Below, piece after piece: positions 6,400 through 13,699 of a stretch of 35,715 nucleotides of DNA (position 1 is the first letter of the stretch; every line of letters begins with the position of its first letter). The stretch comes from a virus: IMG/VR virus record IMGVR_UViG_3300010233_000114, positions 1 through 35,715 of that record. One strand, given 5' to 3'. The notes beneath the pieces were generated by a model, which saw nothing but the letters and a program-made list of their open reading frames with translations, made no database searches and was not told the origin of the DNA. The position numbers and the translations under genes were made by a program.

Positions 6400-7731
6400 C
6401 TACGAATCATTGAGAGTAATATCCGATCTTTCTCCTGAGTCGTTTGTGGTTGCTGTTATTCTATCATCATCGTCAGCTTCGTTCCGATAAACGCGAGTGT
6501 ACGGACCATCTCCGGTCCTAGTCGTCACGCAATACGCCTGAGCCGCTACTAGACGTATCCAGCCAACGAATGTACGGCTTCCTTCAACGACATGGGCAAA
6601 GATTGCGGTAACTACCGCCGCAATCCCTGCCGTTGAAAGGGAAACACCTGAAATGTCGTTGCTTGCGTTGGTTGCCGTTACTACCCCTGAAATCGTGGTA
6701 GCCCCGCCAATTCCCAAATTGCCGTCTAGGACAATAGAACCGCTCAGAACGATGCTATTGGTAACTCCCGTAGAGGAAATCCCCGCTCCGCTCTGACTGT
6801 AGATATTCAACCCATCGCCAGAGGTCGCACCCGAAATTAGGCTTACGGCATTGCCGGTAACTCCACCAGTGATCTTAACCCCTTCATTGGTTCCCGTTCC
6901 GGTAATCACCATTCCCCAAGCATTCATTCCGGTAGCCCATGCCCGCATACCTCCCTGTGCCCCTGCGATACATAAGCCATATCCGCCCGTTCCGCCGCTT
7001 CTCGCTCTGATTCCGTCTCCTAGAGTGCCACCGAGAGCATTGATACCCGCTCCCCCGTTCACTCCGAGAACGTCGATACCACTGCCACCACCGTATCCAG
7101 CTTCAAACTTTGCCCCGCTCGCATTCTGACCACCAACCGCCCAAAAGCCGTAACTGTCCGAACTGTTGTAACTGGAAGCGGTGAAAAATCCCGGTCCACT
7201 GGTTCCAAGGAATGAACCACCTTCTCCACCCGCCGCGTAAAGGCCATGCCCGCCACCATCGGCAAGCAATTTCAATCCTGCCCCGCTGCCGGTTCCTTGA
7301 AGGATCAATCCATCGCCACCTGCATTGGAGAACGTGACGCCGCCCGTTATCGACATTGGGCCGGTGTTGGAACCGCTGATAAGTAAGCCGTTTGATGCAC
7401 CCGCAACCGCATCGGGAACGCCAACGAATCCGGCATTGTTCGGATTCACCACTTGATACAAGGCATTCACGTTGTCAATGTCTGCGTTTGTGCCAAGGAT
7501 GAACAATGGGCCAATGTTATCCGTATCGTCGGTTGAAAGATCGACGTAATACGAACCATTGCCTATCTGTTGTGCGTTTGTCGCCCCCGCCGATGGATTG
7601 CCGTAGGCATTTCCATCTTTCGAGATAGTGATTGCGATGGTCTTGCCGACTGCTGGCGTAATGTGGTCAAGTGAAAGATACGCTTGAAGCGGCACTCGGA
7701 AAGTCGTTGATTGCGGTATTCGTTCCGACAT
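6400..7731 (-). CDS. Gly-rich tail fibre-like protein (443 aa)
   Basis: Residues 10-95 form a domain common at the N-terminus of phage fibre/baseplate proteins (RVPLQAYLS...ITPAVGKTIAITISKDG, then GNGSYYVDLSTDDT). Residues 110-345 are rich in Gly/Ala/Ser with repeated GG-G patterns, as in elongated beta-structured shafts. Residues 349-363 (GVVTATNASNDISGV) closely resemble a segment in the fibre-like protein at 29952-31898. The C-terminus (FVGWIRLVAAQAYCVTTRTG) is a compact end domain. A GGGG site precedes the ATG. It lies among the last tail genes and probably contacts the host surface or forms part of the tail tip. Confidence 0.65.
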   Translation of the reverse strand: MSERIPQSTTFRVPLQAYLSLDHITPAVGKTIAITISKDGNAYGNPSAGATNAQQIGNGSYYVDLSTDDTDNIGPLFILGTNADIDNVNALYQVVNPNNAGFVGVPDAVAGASNGLLISGSNTGPMSITGGVTFSNAGGDGLILQGTGSGAGLKLLADGGGHGLYAAGGEGGSFLGTSGPGFFTASSYNSSDSYGFWAVGGQNASGAKFEAGYGGGSGIDVLGVNGGAGINALGGTLGDGIRARSGGTGGYGLCIAGAQGGMRAWATGMNAWGMVITGTGTNEGVKITGGVTGNAVSLISGATSGDGLNIYSQSGAGISSTGVTNSIVLSGSIVLDGNLGIGGATTISGVVTATNASNDISGVSLSTAGIAAVVTAIFAHVVEGSRTFVGWIRLVAAQAYCVTTRTGDGPYTRVYRNEADDDDRITATTNDSGERSDITLNDS

Positions 7732-7733
7732 GG

Positions 7734-8792
7734 TTACATCCCCGTAAATATGCGTGATCCACCTGAACTGCCACCAGATGCGGTTCCAGTATAAATGTCG
7801 CCTGGACCGTAATCAACCGCATTGACAACATTACTTTCTATCGGGAAGTTGGGCGGATTGTTGTAGAGATGCTTGAATTGTGCTTCACCAACCGTTATGC
7901 GAATCGTCTCGCCATTTGTGTTATCGAACGATTGATCTTGGTAGGTGATATCGGCATTATTCGCCGTCGCGTCCCACAATAGGACGCCGCCATCCTTGCG
8001 TGATGCGTTTTTGAACAACCAACCACCGGCCCCTACGCTAAGGTCATTGGTCGTATCTAGTGACGCACTATCAAAAACAACCGCTACCGCTGCTGTAATG
8101 TGCCCCGCTCCCGCACCACTCCAACTCATATTTGCAACGGTTAGCAAAGCGGTACTGCCGATACTCGTTTTGCCACCGCTGATTATCCAAAGAATGCAGC
8201 CATCGATAGTAGTCGAGACTAACCCACTGATACTAAGATCGCCAGCCCCACCATTCGGTCGTAGTGATGTGCCTGTTAAGGCCATGTTTCCAGTCGCCGT
8301 TACCGAGATGTCGCCCGAACCCGTATCGGCATAGATTGATCCGTTCTCCATTGTGATGTCGCCACTGGCCGAAATACTATTCCCGCTCGCCACGGCGATA
8401 TTCGATGTGTCATTACAGGCTATCGATGTGCAACTTACGTTTCCGGTTGGAGAAAGTCTGCCGGTTCCGTAGCTCGTGAAATCCGAGAAGGCCGATCCAT
8501 ACCACCAATGGTTACTTGTGGCGTCACTACCAACCGCCACCGAAGTAGATACTGAGATGCCGCTGCTGATATCCGCATTCATCACTGTACCGCTATCCGC
8601 TCCACTACTATCAAATAAGAGGAGGGAAGTTATCGCACTATTACTGTTCGGCATCGTCGAACCGAGAACAAACAGAGACGTAGTGCTATCTGGAAGTGAT
8701 CCAAAAGGCGTAGTATGTCCAGCGTCCGCAAACAAATTATCTGCGTCCGCTAAATCCGTGTTTGCACTGAAAAACCAATAGCAACTCGCCAT
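7734..8792 (-). CDS. Beta-rich tail appendage protein (352 aa)
   Basis: The N-terminus (MASCYWFFSANTDLADADN) is followed by a long Ser/Thr/Asn/Gly-rich region with short hydrophobic beta-like segments (NIAVASGNSISASGDITMEN, GDISVTATGNMALTGT), suggestive of a beta-helix or shaft. The C-terminus has GETIRITVGEAQFKHLYNN and a flexible Gly/Ser end. No enzymatic motif is visible. GAGGGAT precedes the ATG and the gap to the next gene is 2 nt. It is most likely a virion surface or tail appendage component, by context and composition. Confidence 0.55.
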   Translation of the reverse strand: MASCYWFFSANTDLADADNLFADAGHTTPFGSLPDSTTSLFVLGSTMPNSNSAITSLLLFDSSGADSGTVMNADISSGISVSTSVAVGSDATSNHWWYGSAFSDFTSYGTGRLSPTGNVSCTSIACNDTSNIAVASGNSISASGDITMENGSIYADTGSGDISVTATGNMALTGTSLRPNGGAGDLSISGLVSTTIDGCILWIISGGKTSIGSTALLTVANMSWSGAGAGHITAAVAVVFDSASLDTTNDLSVGAGGWLFKNASRKDGGVLLWDATANNADITYQDQSFDNTNGETIRITVGEAQFKHLYNNPPNFPIESNVVNAVDYGPGDIYTGTASGGSSGGSRIFTGM

Positions 8793-8799
8793 TTATCCC

Positions 8800-9321
8800 T
8801 CACGCATAATCAGAACCAGTGTAATCGGTCCCGAAGTAATCCGCCCCCTCGTAATCTCCCCCGCCAAGCGAACCGGCGATAATCAACCATGACGGACTGA
8901 CAACCCTACATCTTACCAAACAATGCGGGCCAGAGGATTCTTCCAGCAAAACAGCCCCATAAACGTCATTATCGTCTTCTGCTATCGTGCCCATCCCGCC
9001 CGTTCCCGGTTTCAGAAGTGTTCCCTGCGTATAAGCCGCGTCCACTTCGATGTACGGTTCCCACGGTGGATGACCGCCCGTATAAACGACAAATTGCATC
9101 CCTCTCAAAGCAGCGTAATGCTCGTCTACGCCATTCGTGTTGATGTACGTCCCTTGATCGGAAATCCCCGCTGGTGTATCTCCCGGTCCCGCTTGATAGA
9201 CAAATCCGGTCTGCCCTGATTGCGTGCTGAATCGAACAAAACGGGAAGGGAGAATGTTCGCGGCAGCGGTATAGTATTGCTGCCCTCCCCATCCGTTCCA
9301 GTTGTTGCAGTTTTGGCTCAT
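8800..9321 (-). CDS. Decoration-protein paralogue with Tyr/Asp repeat tail (173 aa)
   Basis: The central region matches the capsid decoration-like protein at 23000-23419: PYIEVDAAYTQGTLLKP here against PYIEVDAAYVQGTFLKP there, and YGAVLLEESS...VRCRVVSP against YGAVLLEQST...VRCRVIAP. The N-terminus is different (Asn/Gly/Trp/Gln/Tyr-rich), and the C-terminus ends in a short DYxGxDYxGxDY repeat. The decoration fold has evidently been duplicated and reused next to the tail-fibre genes. The start is in a TAATG overlap with the upstream gene. It may be a tail-tip or fibre-bound version of the fold; DUF2190-type proteins are the nearest family I can name. Confidence 0.65.
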   Translation of the reverse strand: MSQNCNNWNGWGGQQYYTAAANILPSRFVRFSTQSGQTGFVYQAGPGDTPAGISDQGTYINTNGVDEHYAALRGMQFVVYTGGHPPWEPYIEVDAAYTQGTLLKPGTGGMGTIAEDDNDVYGAVLLEESSGPHCLVRCRVVSPSWLIIAGSLGGGDYEGADYFGTDYTGSDYA

Positions 9322-11354
9322 TACGCCATTCCTTTGATCGATTGCAAAGCTGCCCTGAGAGCATTGATTTGCGTCAAGAGCGAAGAAAGATTGTCATTGA
9401 TCGTGGTATCGTCTCCGGTTCCGCTTACCGCGTTAATCGTCAATCCCGGTGTTCCGCCTGTACTATCGCTTAATGCTCCGATATCGGTTACTTGCGTGAC
9501 ACTTGCGGCGGCTCCAGTTGTCGCTTGATTGAGAACGCCTGGACCTGTGCCGGATAAATTGCTTCCTGTTCCACCCTCTGAAACGGTAGCCATTGGCGTA
9601 CCGCCAGTATAGAAGCCACGGACAAACGTAAGACCAAATGCCGTTCCACCAGCCGTTACCGGAGAACTATAGAATGCTCCGTATGATCCGCCCCTATCTG
9701 GATAAACGTCATAGCAAGCAACAATCCACCATCCCGTACTGGTACTTCCACCTGAACCGAGAAGACCGAATGCAAACCATCCAAACTCAATGGACGATTC
9801 TACAGGATTGATATTGGTTCCGCCAAAATCACCATACCATGAAACAGGATTTACGTCGCCGACATTGTTAATGGTTATGAGTTCGTTTGTGGCATCTCCC
9901 CCCGGTGCTTCTACTCGTTTGACTACGATTCGATCATTGGGACTACCGATCAGCGCTGGCAAATTGATATTTCTGATTGGTCCCGAACCGTTGATAAGGC
10001 AATAGATAATATCGCCAGGTGATGCATTGTAATTGAAGGAACCAGATAATATGACTACTCGATGTATCGTGATCGAATTGAAAGCAAACAATGGACGTAT
10101 TTCCTGAACGTAATCACCTTCTGCATAGGTCGCAGATGAACTATACCCATTACCGTTTACGGGAGTAACCGCAGTCCAATCAGACGATGAACCTGGGACA
10201 CCATTCGTTGCTGTATTTGCGTAATATATCCCACTGTTGTCACGCAATGATCCTTGTGGATACTGAGTGATTACTACTTGAATCGTATCACCAGCCATGT
10301 TTCCAGTGACAGCACTCGTATCAATCCCAAGGACAGTAACTAGAGATAGGGATGTCGTCAATGTGCCTGGGAATCCGATAGTAGTTATATTCTCAAATAC
10401 AGTGTAACCGGATGCATTTATTCCAGTTACAATCAGATTTCCAGAAAGCGAATTAGACGTAGTTATAACAATAGTTAGCGTAGAGGCGAAATCAGTTGGA
10501 GAACTACCAGACGTAATTGTCTGGGTAGCGTTGGATATATCCTCAGTAGGAGTTATCTCGGCAACATACGCCAAAGGAATAGCCGGATTTGTCAAATACG
10601 GAATCGGTAGCCAGAATGACGTATCCGTAAGAGCGTTGCCAGTGTTCGCGTTTTGGATGCTAAGATAGTAGATACCGCCAACTTCGCTTACGGCATTTCC
10701 AGATCCATCAAGAACTCGATTGGTGACGTATCTAGAACCCGCATTCAGAGGCGGGATTGATTCAGATAAATCGATACCCCATACCATTACTTCCGGTGGA
10801 ATAGAACCAATCCAATCCTCAATACTAGGATCGCGTGGTTGCGTCAATGAATCATACTTGCCATTGACCTGAATGCCGTCAACCAACTCAATCACCCATT
10901 GAGAAGGCGACGATGGTGGAGGCGTGCTTCCCGTTCCCATGTACAGCAAATCTTCCGTTGGATTAAACTCTCCCCTTCGTACTTCTGTGGTCACTACCGT
11001 ATCCTGACGGAAAGTAACATCGTGCATCCCTTCCGGCGTCCAATCGGCAATGCCTACATAGGTCTGGAAAACGTCTGCGAGTTGCCACAAATACCAATCG
11101 GTTACAAACTGCGTAGCGAGTGCCGTCAAAGCCGCGTCATTGTCTGGCGTAGACGACGAATTGCACTCCGCTTGCTCGTAACGATGCAAAAGGTTATCGA
11201 AGGGAACCCCGACAATGCCAGAGTATTCCGGTAGGCTTAGACTGACGAGAGAAATGGAGTACGTGACGAATCCATTAGACGGTGCGAATGCCCCGATTGC
11301 GGGGAAAGCAATCACGACGTTTTCGGGAACAAGGGCAGCAAGGTCGTTCGACAT
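9321..11354 (-). CDS. Large tail/baseplate structural protein (677 aa)
   Basis: The N-terminal ~180 residues look like a folded baseplate or tail-tip domain (NLLHRYEQAEC, FQTYVGIADWTPEGMHDVTF). The middle is Ser/Thr/Ile-rich with beta-like strings (TLTIVITTSNSLSGNLIVTG). A domain near residues 460-580 contains NASPGDIIYCLINGSG and NLPALIGSPNDRIVVKR, which resembles phage fibre modules. The end carries VSEGGTGSNLSG, a motif frequent in fibre proteins, and a short helix (LSSLLTQINALRAALQSIKG) fit for trimerisation. The start is in a TAATG overlap with the 40-aa membrane ORF. A tail-fibre or tail-spike role is inferred. Confidence 0.65.
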   Translation of the reverse strand: MSNDLAALVPENVVIAFPAIGAFAPSNGFVTYSISLVSLSLPEYSGIVGVPFDNLLHRYEQAECNSSSTPDNDAALTALATQFVTDWYLWQLADVFQTYVGIADWTPEGMHDVTFRQDTVVTTEVRRGEFNPTEDLLYMGTGSTPPPSSPSQWVIELVDGIQVNGKYDSLTQPRDPSIEDWIGSIPPEVMVWGIDLSESIPPLNAGSRYVTNRVLDGSGNAVSEVGGIYYLSIQNANTGNALTDTSFWLPIPYLTNPAIPLAYVAEITPTEDISNATQTITSGSSPTDFASTLTIVITTSNSLSGNLIVTGINASGYTVFENITTIGFPGTLTTSLSLVTVLGIDTSAVTGNMAGDTIQVVITQYPQGSLRDNSGIYYANTATNGVPGSSSDWTAVTPVNGNGYSSSATYAEGDYVQEIRPLFAFNSITIHRVVILSGSFNYNASPGDIIYCLINGSGPIRNINLPALIGSPNDRIVVKRVEAPGGDATNELITINNVGDVNPVSWYGDFGGTNINPVESSIEFGWFAFGLLGSGGSTSTGWWIVACYDVYPDRGGSYGAFYSSPVTAGGTAFGLTFVRGFYTGGTPMATVSEGGTGSNLSGTGPGVLNQATTGAAASVTQVTDIGALSDSTGGTPGLTINAVSGTGDDTTINDNLSSLLTQINALRAALQSIKGMA

Positions 11355-11476
11355 TACTCTTTCCGGCTTCCATCGAAGATAATCGCAACAAGGGCGAGAA
11401 CCACCAAACCGCTAATGATGACAGCAACGCCAAAAATATCCGGTTCGCCATGTATCAAAGTTCGTGCTAAAATCAT
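11354..11476 (-). CDS. 40-aa single-pass membrane protein, coupled on both sides
   Basis: This ORF reads MILARTLIHGEPDIFGVAVI and continues through ISGLVVLALVAIIF to DGSRKE and stop. The central ~20 residues form one clear membrane helix, with a short polar N-terminus and a charged C-terminus. Its ATG overlaps the upstream stop (ATGA at 11473-11476) and its stop overlaps the next ATG (TAATG at 11352-11356), the same coupling as its neighbours, which strongly supports translation. Function is unknown; small membrane proteins between tail genes can be lysis or superinfection-exclusion factors. Confidence 0.65.
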   Translation of the reverse strand: MILARTLIHGEPDIFGVAVIISGLVVLALVAIIFDGSRKE

Positions 11477-12231
11477 GGCGTGAAATCCAATGTGCCACCC
11501 GCATACGGAACCAATATCTGTAATTGATTCGCCGCTACCGCTGTCAATGCCGTACTCGCGTTCTGTGTCGTTAGCGTGCCATCATAGTCGCGTATAAGCC
11601 GTTGCCCCACACTCCACGCGATTGCATCGAGAACAGGCGGCAAAGGACGTACTAGCGTATCGTAGTCTTGTGGAGGCGTCCCATAGTCCGCATCGATTGT
11701 ATCCGGTGTAATTGTCTCGCCTAACGCGGTCCCGCACGCCGTATACAAATCCGCCCATGATGTAACGCCAACGTCAATCGAAAGAGAAAGAGGCGTACCC
11801 CACCAATAATACCGTTCATCCACGAGCGTTAAAAGGTATAACCCTTGCGTTGACGTATTGTTCAGAGGAAGTGCTGGCAACATCCACATTTCGGCGGTTC
11901 TACTGTTCACGCCATCGGAGAAAACGAGATCGGCGGCAGCTTCCGCTCCTGCCGTGTAAATCGTTCCCCTGATGCTTTCGAGCATTGCCGTGGAGACAAC
12001 GAAGTTAGCCCTTGCGAAGCGGGAAGCTCCTACGGGCCACATGAACGTATTGATTTCGACCGGACATTGATTTTCCGCTGTGTTGTTCAGAATTGGTTGC
12101 TGGACGAGTGATCCGGGCCATGTACGGTATGCGAGCGGGTAGATTTGCGATGGAGTGATATTTTGTTCGATCCAGATTCCTACATCGGAGTTCGTGCTAT
12201 CAGCGAGAGCGGTTCCGGCGAAAGAAAACAT
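11473..12231 (-). CDS. Tail/baseplate protein of unknown function (252 aa)
   Basis: I do not recognise a named family. The protein is mixed alpha/beta with aromatic stretches (NTFMWPVGASRFARANFVVS, YLLTLVDERYYWWGTP) and a C-terminal helical region (PPVLDAIAWSVGQRLIRDYD) before a beta-like end. Its size and position, between several small tail genes and the large 9321-11354 protein, fit a baseplate or tail-hub component. AGGTGG precedes the ATG. Its stop overlaps the start of the 40-aa membrane ORF. Confidence 0.55.
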   Translation of the reverse strand: MFSFAGTALADSTNSDVGIWIEQNITPSQIYPLAYRTWPGSLVQQPILNNTAENQCPVEINTFMWPVGASRFARANFVVSTAMLESIRGTIYTAGAEAAADLVFSDGVNSRTAEMWMLPALPLNNTSTQGLYLLTLVDERYYWWGTPLSLSIDVGVTSWADLYTACGTALGETITPDTIDADYGTPPQDYDTLVRPLPPVLDAIAWSVGQRLIRDYDGTLTTQNASTALTAVAANQLQILVPYAGGTLDFTP

Positions 12232-12239
12232 GGTTCCAC

Positions 12240-12431
12240 CTATTTCTTAGGGGAAACCTTCTCCCCCGCCTTTCTCGCTTCGGATAGAGCAATCGCTACC
12301 TCTTGTTTGCTTCCATGAGCGACAACCGGCCCATGCTTGCTGCCAGAATGCAGTTTTCCCATCTTTCCTTCGTGCATCACCTTTTCAATCTTGGGATGCA
12401 GAGATTTCGCAAGATCATTCGGGCTTTTCAT
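12240..12431 (-). CDS. Small basic DUF6496-like protein with N-terminal KSPNDLAKSL motif
   Basis: The 63-aa product starts MKSPNDLAKSLHPKIEKVMH and continues GKMGKLHSGSKHGPVV, then AIALSEARKAG. The HEGKMGKLHSGS...KQEVAIALSEA pattern fits a short basic family annotated DUF6496 in phages and bacteria. The start at 12431 is chosen because longer readings run backward through the upstream gene; the coding regions overlap by 17 nt. The first ten residues match a recurring KSPxxLAxxL motif also found three times in the 765-aa protein at 27037-29334. Confidence 0.65.
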   Translation of the reverse strand: MKSPNDLAKSLHPKIEKVMHEGKMGKLHSGSKHGPVVAHGSKQEVAIALSEARKAGEKVSPKK

Positions 12432-12597
12432 GGCTTTTCTCCTTAGCCTGCCATTCTCCGCACCAAGCCGAGTCATCAACTATCGGCCATAGCCCTATCA
12501 CGCTATCAGGGTCTTTCGGCGTAGTCTTCGGAAGCGGGGCATGAGCATGGCATTCCTTGCTACGGTAGAAACGGCAATTCGAGCATGATTCGGCCAT
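12415..12597 (-). CDS. Small Cys-rich protein (60 aa)
   Basis: The start at 12597 (MAESCSNCRFYRSKECHAHA) is supported by GGAG with a 7-nt spacer, and that GGAG lies at the previous gene's stop. CSNC, C16, H18 and H20, with WCGEW later, suggest a metal site, as in small CxxC..C..H proteins found in phage structural operons. I do not know its function. It overlaps the next small gene by 17 nt. Confidence 0.6.
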   Translation of the reverse strand: MAESCSNCRFYRSKECHAHAPLPKTTPKDPDSVIGLWPIVDDSAWCGEWQAKEKSHEKPE

Positions 12598-12601
12598 CCC
12601 G

Positions 12602-12910
12602 TTACTCCGTGGGAGGAAGTTGCGTCTGCCGATCCGCCAATTTCTCTGCCAATTCATCTTTCAACGGAATCGGCATACCGTTCGGCAATACCATCGTGGA
12701 CATCTTCACGCCCGATTTCTCCTGATTCATCTGCCAAATCGTCCATTGACTGATGGAATCCGCAAGCAACTGGCACACGCCGAACTTGTGATGTTCAGGG
12801 GGCAGATTTGTGCTTAGTTTGATCCCATTCGGATTCTGCTCGTTGCAACTACGCGGGTCTGCAACAATCGTAATCGAAGGGCAAAAAGGTTGTGGAGTAC
12901 CGTTAGCCAT
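12602..12910 (-). CDS. Hypothetical protein (102 aa)
   Basis: The protein has Cys-containing N-terminal sequence (MANGTPQPFCPSITIVADPR, EQNPNGIKLSTNLPPEH), then LLADSISQWTIWQMNQEKSG, and a C-terminal helix (KDELAEKLADRQTQLPP). I do not recognise it. It sits in a run of small late genes between tail proteins. The start codon is 3 nt past the upstream stop, with only a weak ribosome-binding site, consistent with coupling. Confidence 0.5.
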   Translation of the reverse strand: MANGTPQPFCPSITIVADPRSCNEQNPNGIKLSTNLPPEHHKFGVCQLLADSISQWTIWQMNQEKSGVKMSTMVLPNGMPIPLKDELAEKLADRQTQLPPTE

Positions 12911-12913
12911 GAA

Positions 12914-13438
12914 TTACACCGTGAGAAGAGAAGTATTGATGTTCGGCACGTAATGAAACCTGTACGTTCCGACTGTCCCGCCCCATGTTTTCGAGTCCCT
13001 ATCTTTGACAGGGGAAGCGTTCGTATCCAATACGAACCCTTCGATAGTGTATGCGTTTTGATCGGCGTCAATGGGGAAAAATCCCATCATGGCATCCATC
13101 AAGCCATTAACGAGATTTGCCTGATCCGTTAACCATACCATCTGTGTGCCACGCCTATCGAGTGCCTTGGACGTTCTGAGGTTAATGTCCATCCCCGATT
13201 CAATCTGGCAAAACCGCCCGTCGCCTTGGATGTTGTTCGGAACGTCGTCTCTTTCGATCAAAAGTACGTCCCTCTGTCCGGTCGTTCCCGGTGGAGGTTC
13301 GTCGCCCTTGAACACCCAATAGACGTTCGATATATCCCCGCACACCTTCAAGCCGGTGATGGAGGATACGAACGTCGTCAACTGCGTTTGCACTTGGGTA
13401 AAGATGCTAGGCAGGTTTGTCGGCAATAGGATCGGCAC
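12914..13438 (-). CDS. Structural protein, probably tail/baseplate (174 aa)
   Basis: The GTG at 13438 is chosen because GGAG lies 7 nt upstream; longer readings pass through the coding region of the next gene in another frame. The protein begins VPILLPTNLPSIFTQVQTQL and contains SSITGLKVCGDISNVYWVFK, DVLLIERDDVPNN and a C-terminal beta-like YRFHYVPNINTSLLTV. No family is recognised with confidence. It overlaps the upstream 93-aa gene by 32 nt. By position it is a small virion or assembly factor of the tail module. Confidence 0.55.
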   Translation of the reverse strand: MPILLPTNLPSIFTQVQTQLTTFVSSITGLKVCGDISNVYWVFKGDEPPPGTTGQRDVLLIERDDVPNNIQGDGRFCQIESGMDINLRTSKALDRRGTQMVWLTDQANLVNGLMDAMMGFFPIDADQNAYTIEGFVLDTNASPVKDRDSKTWGGTVGTYRFHYVPNINTSLLTV

Positions 13439-13688
13439 TCTTGATCTCCGTATCTTTCTTGGCGATTGCCCGCTTGATGACTCCTGCTGCTGCCCCACGC
13501 AACTCCTGAGACGCCAACCGTTCATGGACTTCAATCGGCGTTTCCTTCTGTGCAAGCGAAAAGCCGCTGACGATGGAAACCACATCGGCAATGTGTTCGG
13601 CTGGAATCGTGCCGAGTTGCACTTCCGCATGTTCGTTCGACGTATGCACCGCCGACACAATGATTCGGACGCGATAGGACTTGTTCAC
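13407..13688 (-). CDS. Hypothetical protein (93 aa)
   Basis: The product starts at a GTG (13688) behind an AGAGGT ribosome-binding site. It has an N-terminal beta-like strand (YRVRIIVSAVHTSNEHAEVQ) and a helical C-terminal half (EVHERLASQELRGAAAGVIK). I do not recognise it. It follows the 569-aa tail protein by 11 nt and overlaps the next gene by 32 nt. It may be a small assembly chaperone or a structural accessory, by context only. Confidence 0.5.
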   Translation of the reverse strand: MNKSYRVRIIVSAVHTSNEHAEVQLGTIPAEHIADVVSIVSGFSLAQKETPIEVHERLASQELRGAAAGVIKRAIAKKDTEIKSADPIADKPA

Positions 13689-13699
13689 GATGTTTACCT

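Noticed and set aside
12914-13660. Longer start for the 174-aa protein at 13660
   Set aside because: The added N-terminal 74 residues are an Arg/Ser-rich antiphase reading of the 93-aa gene; the GTG at 13438 has a good GGAG.
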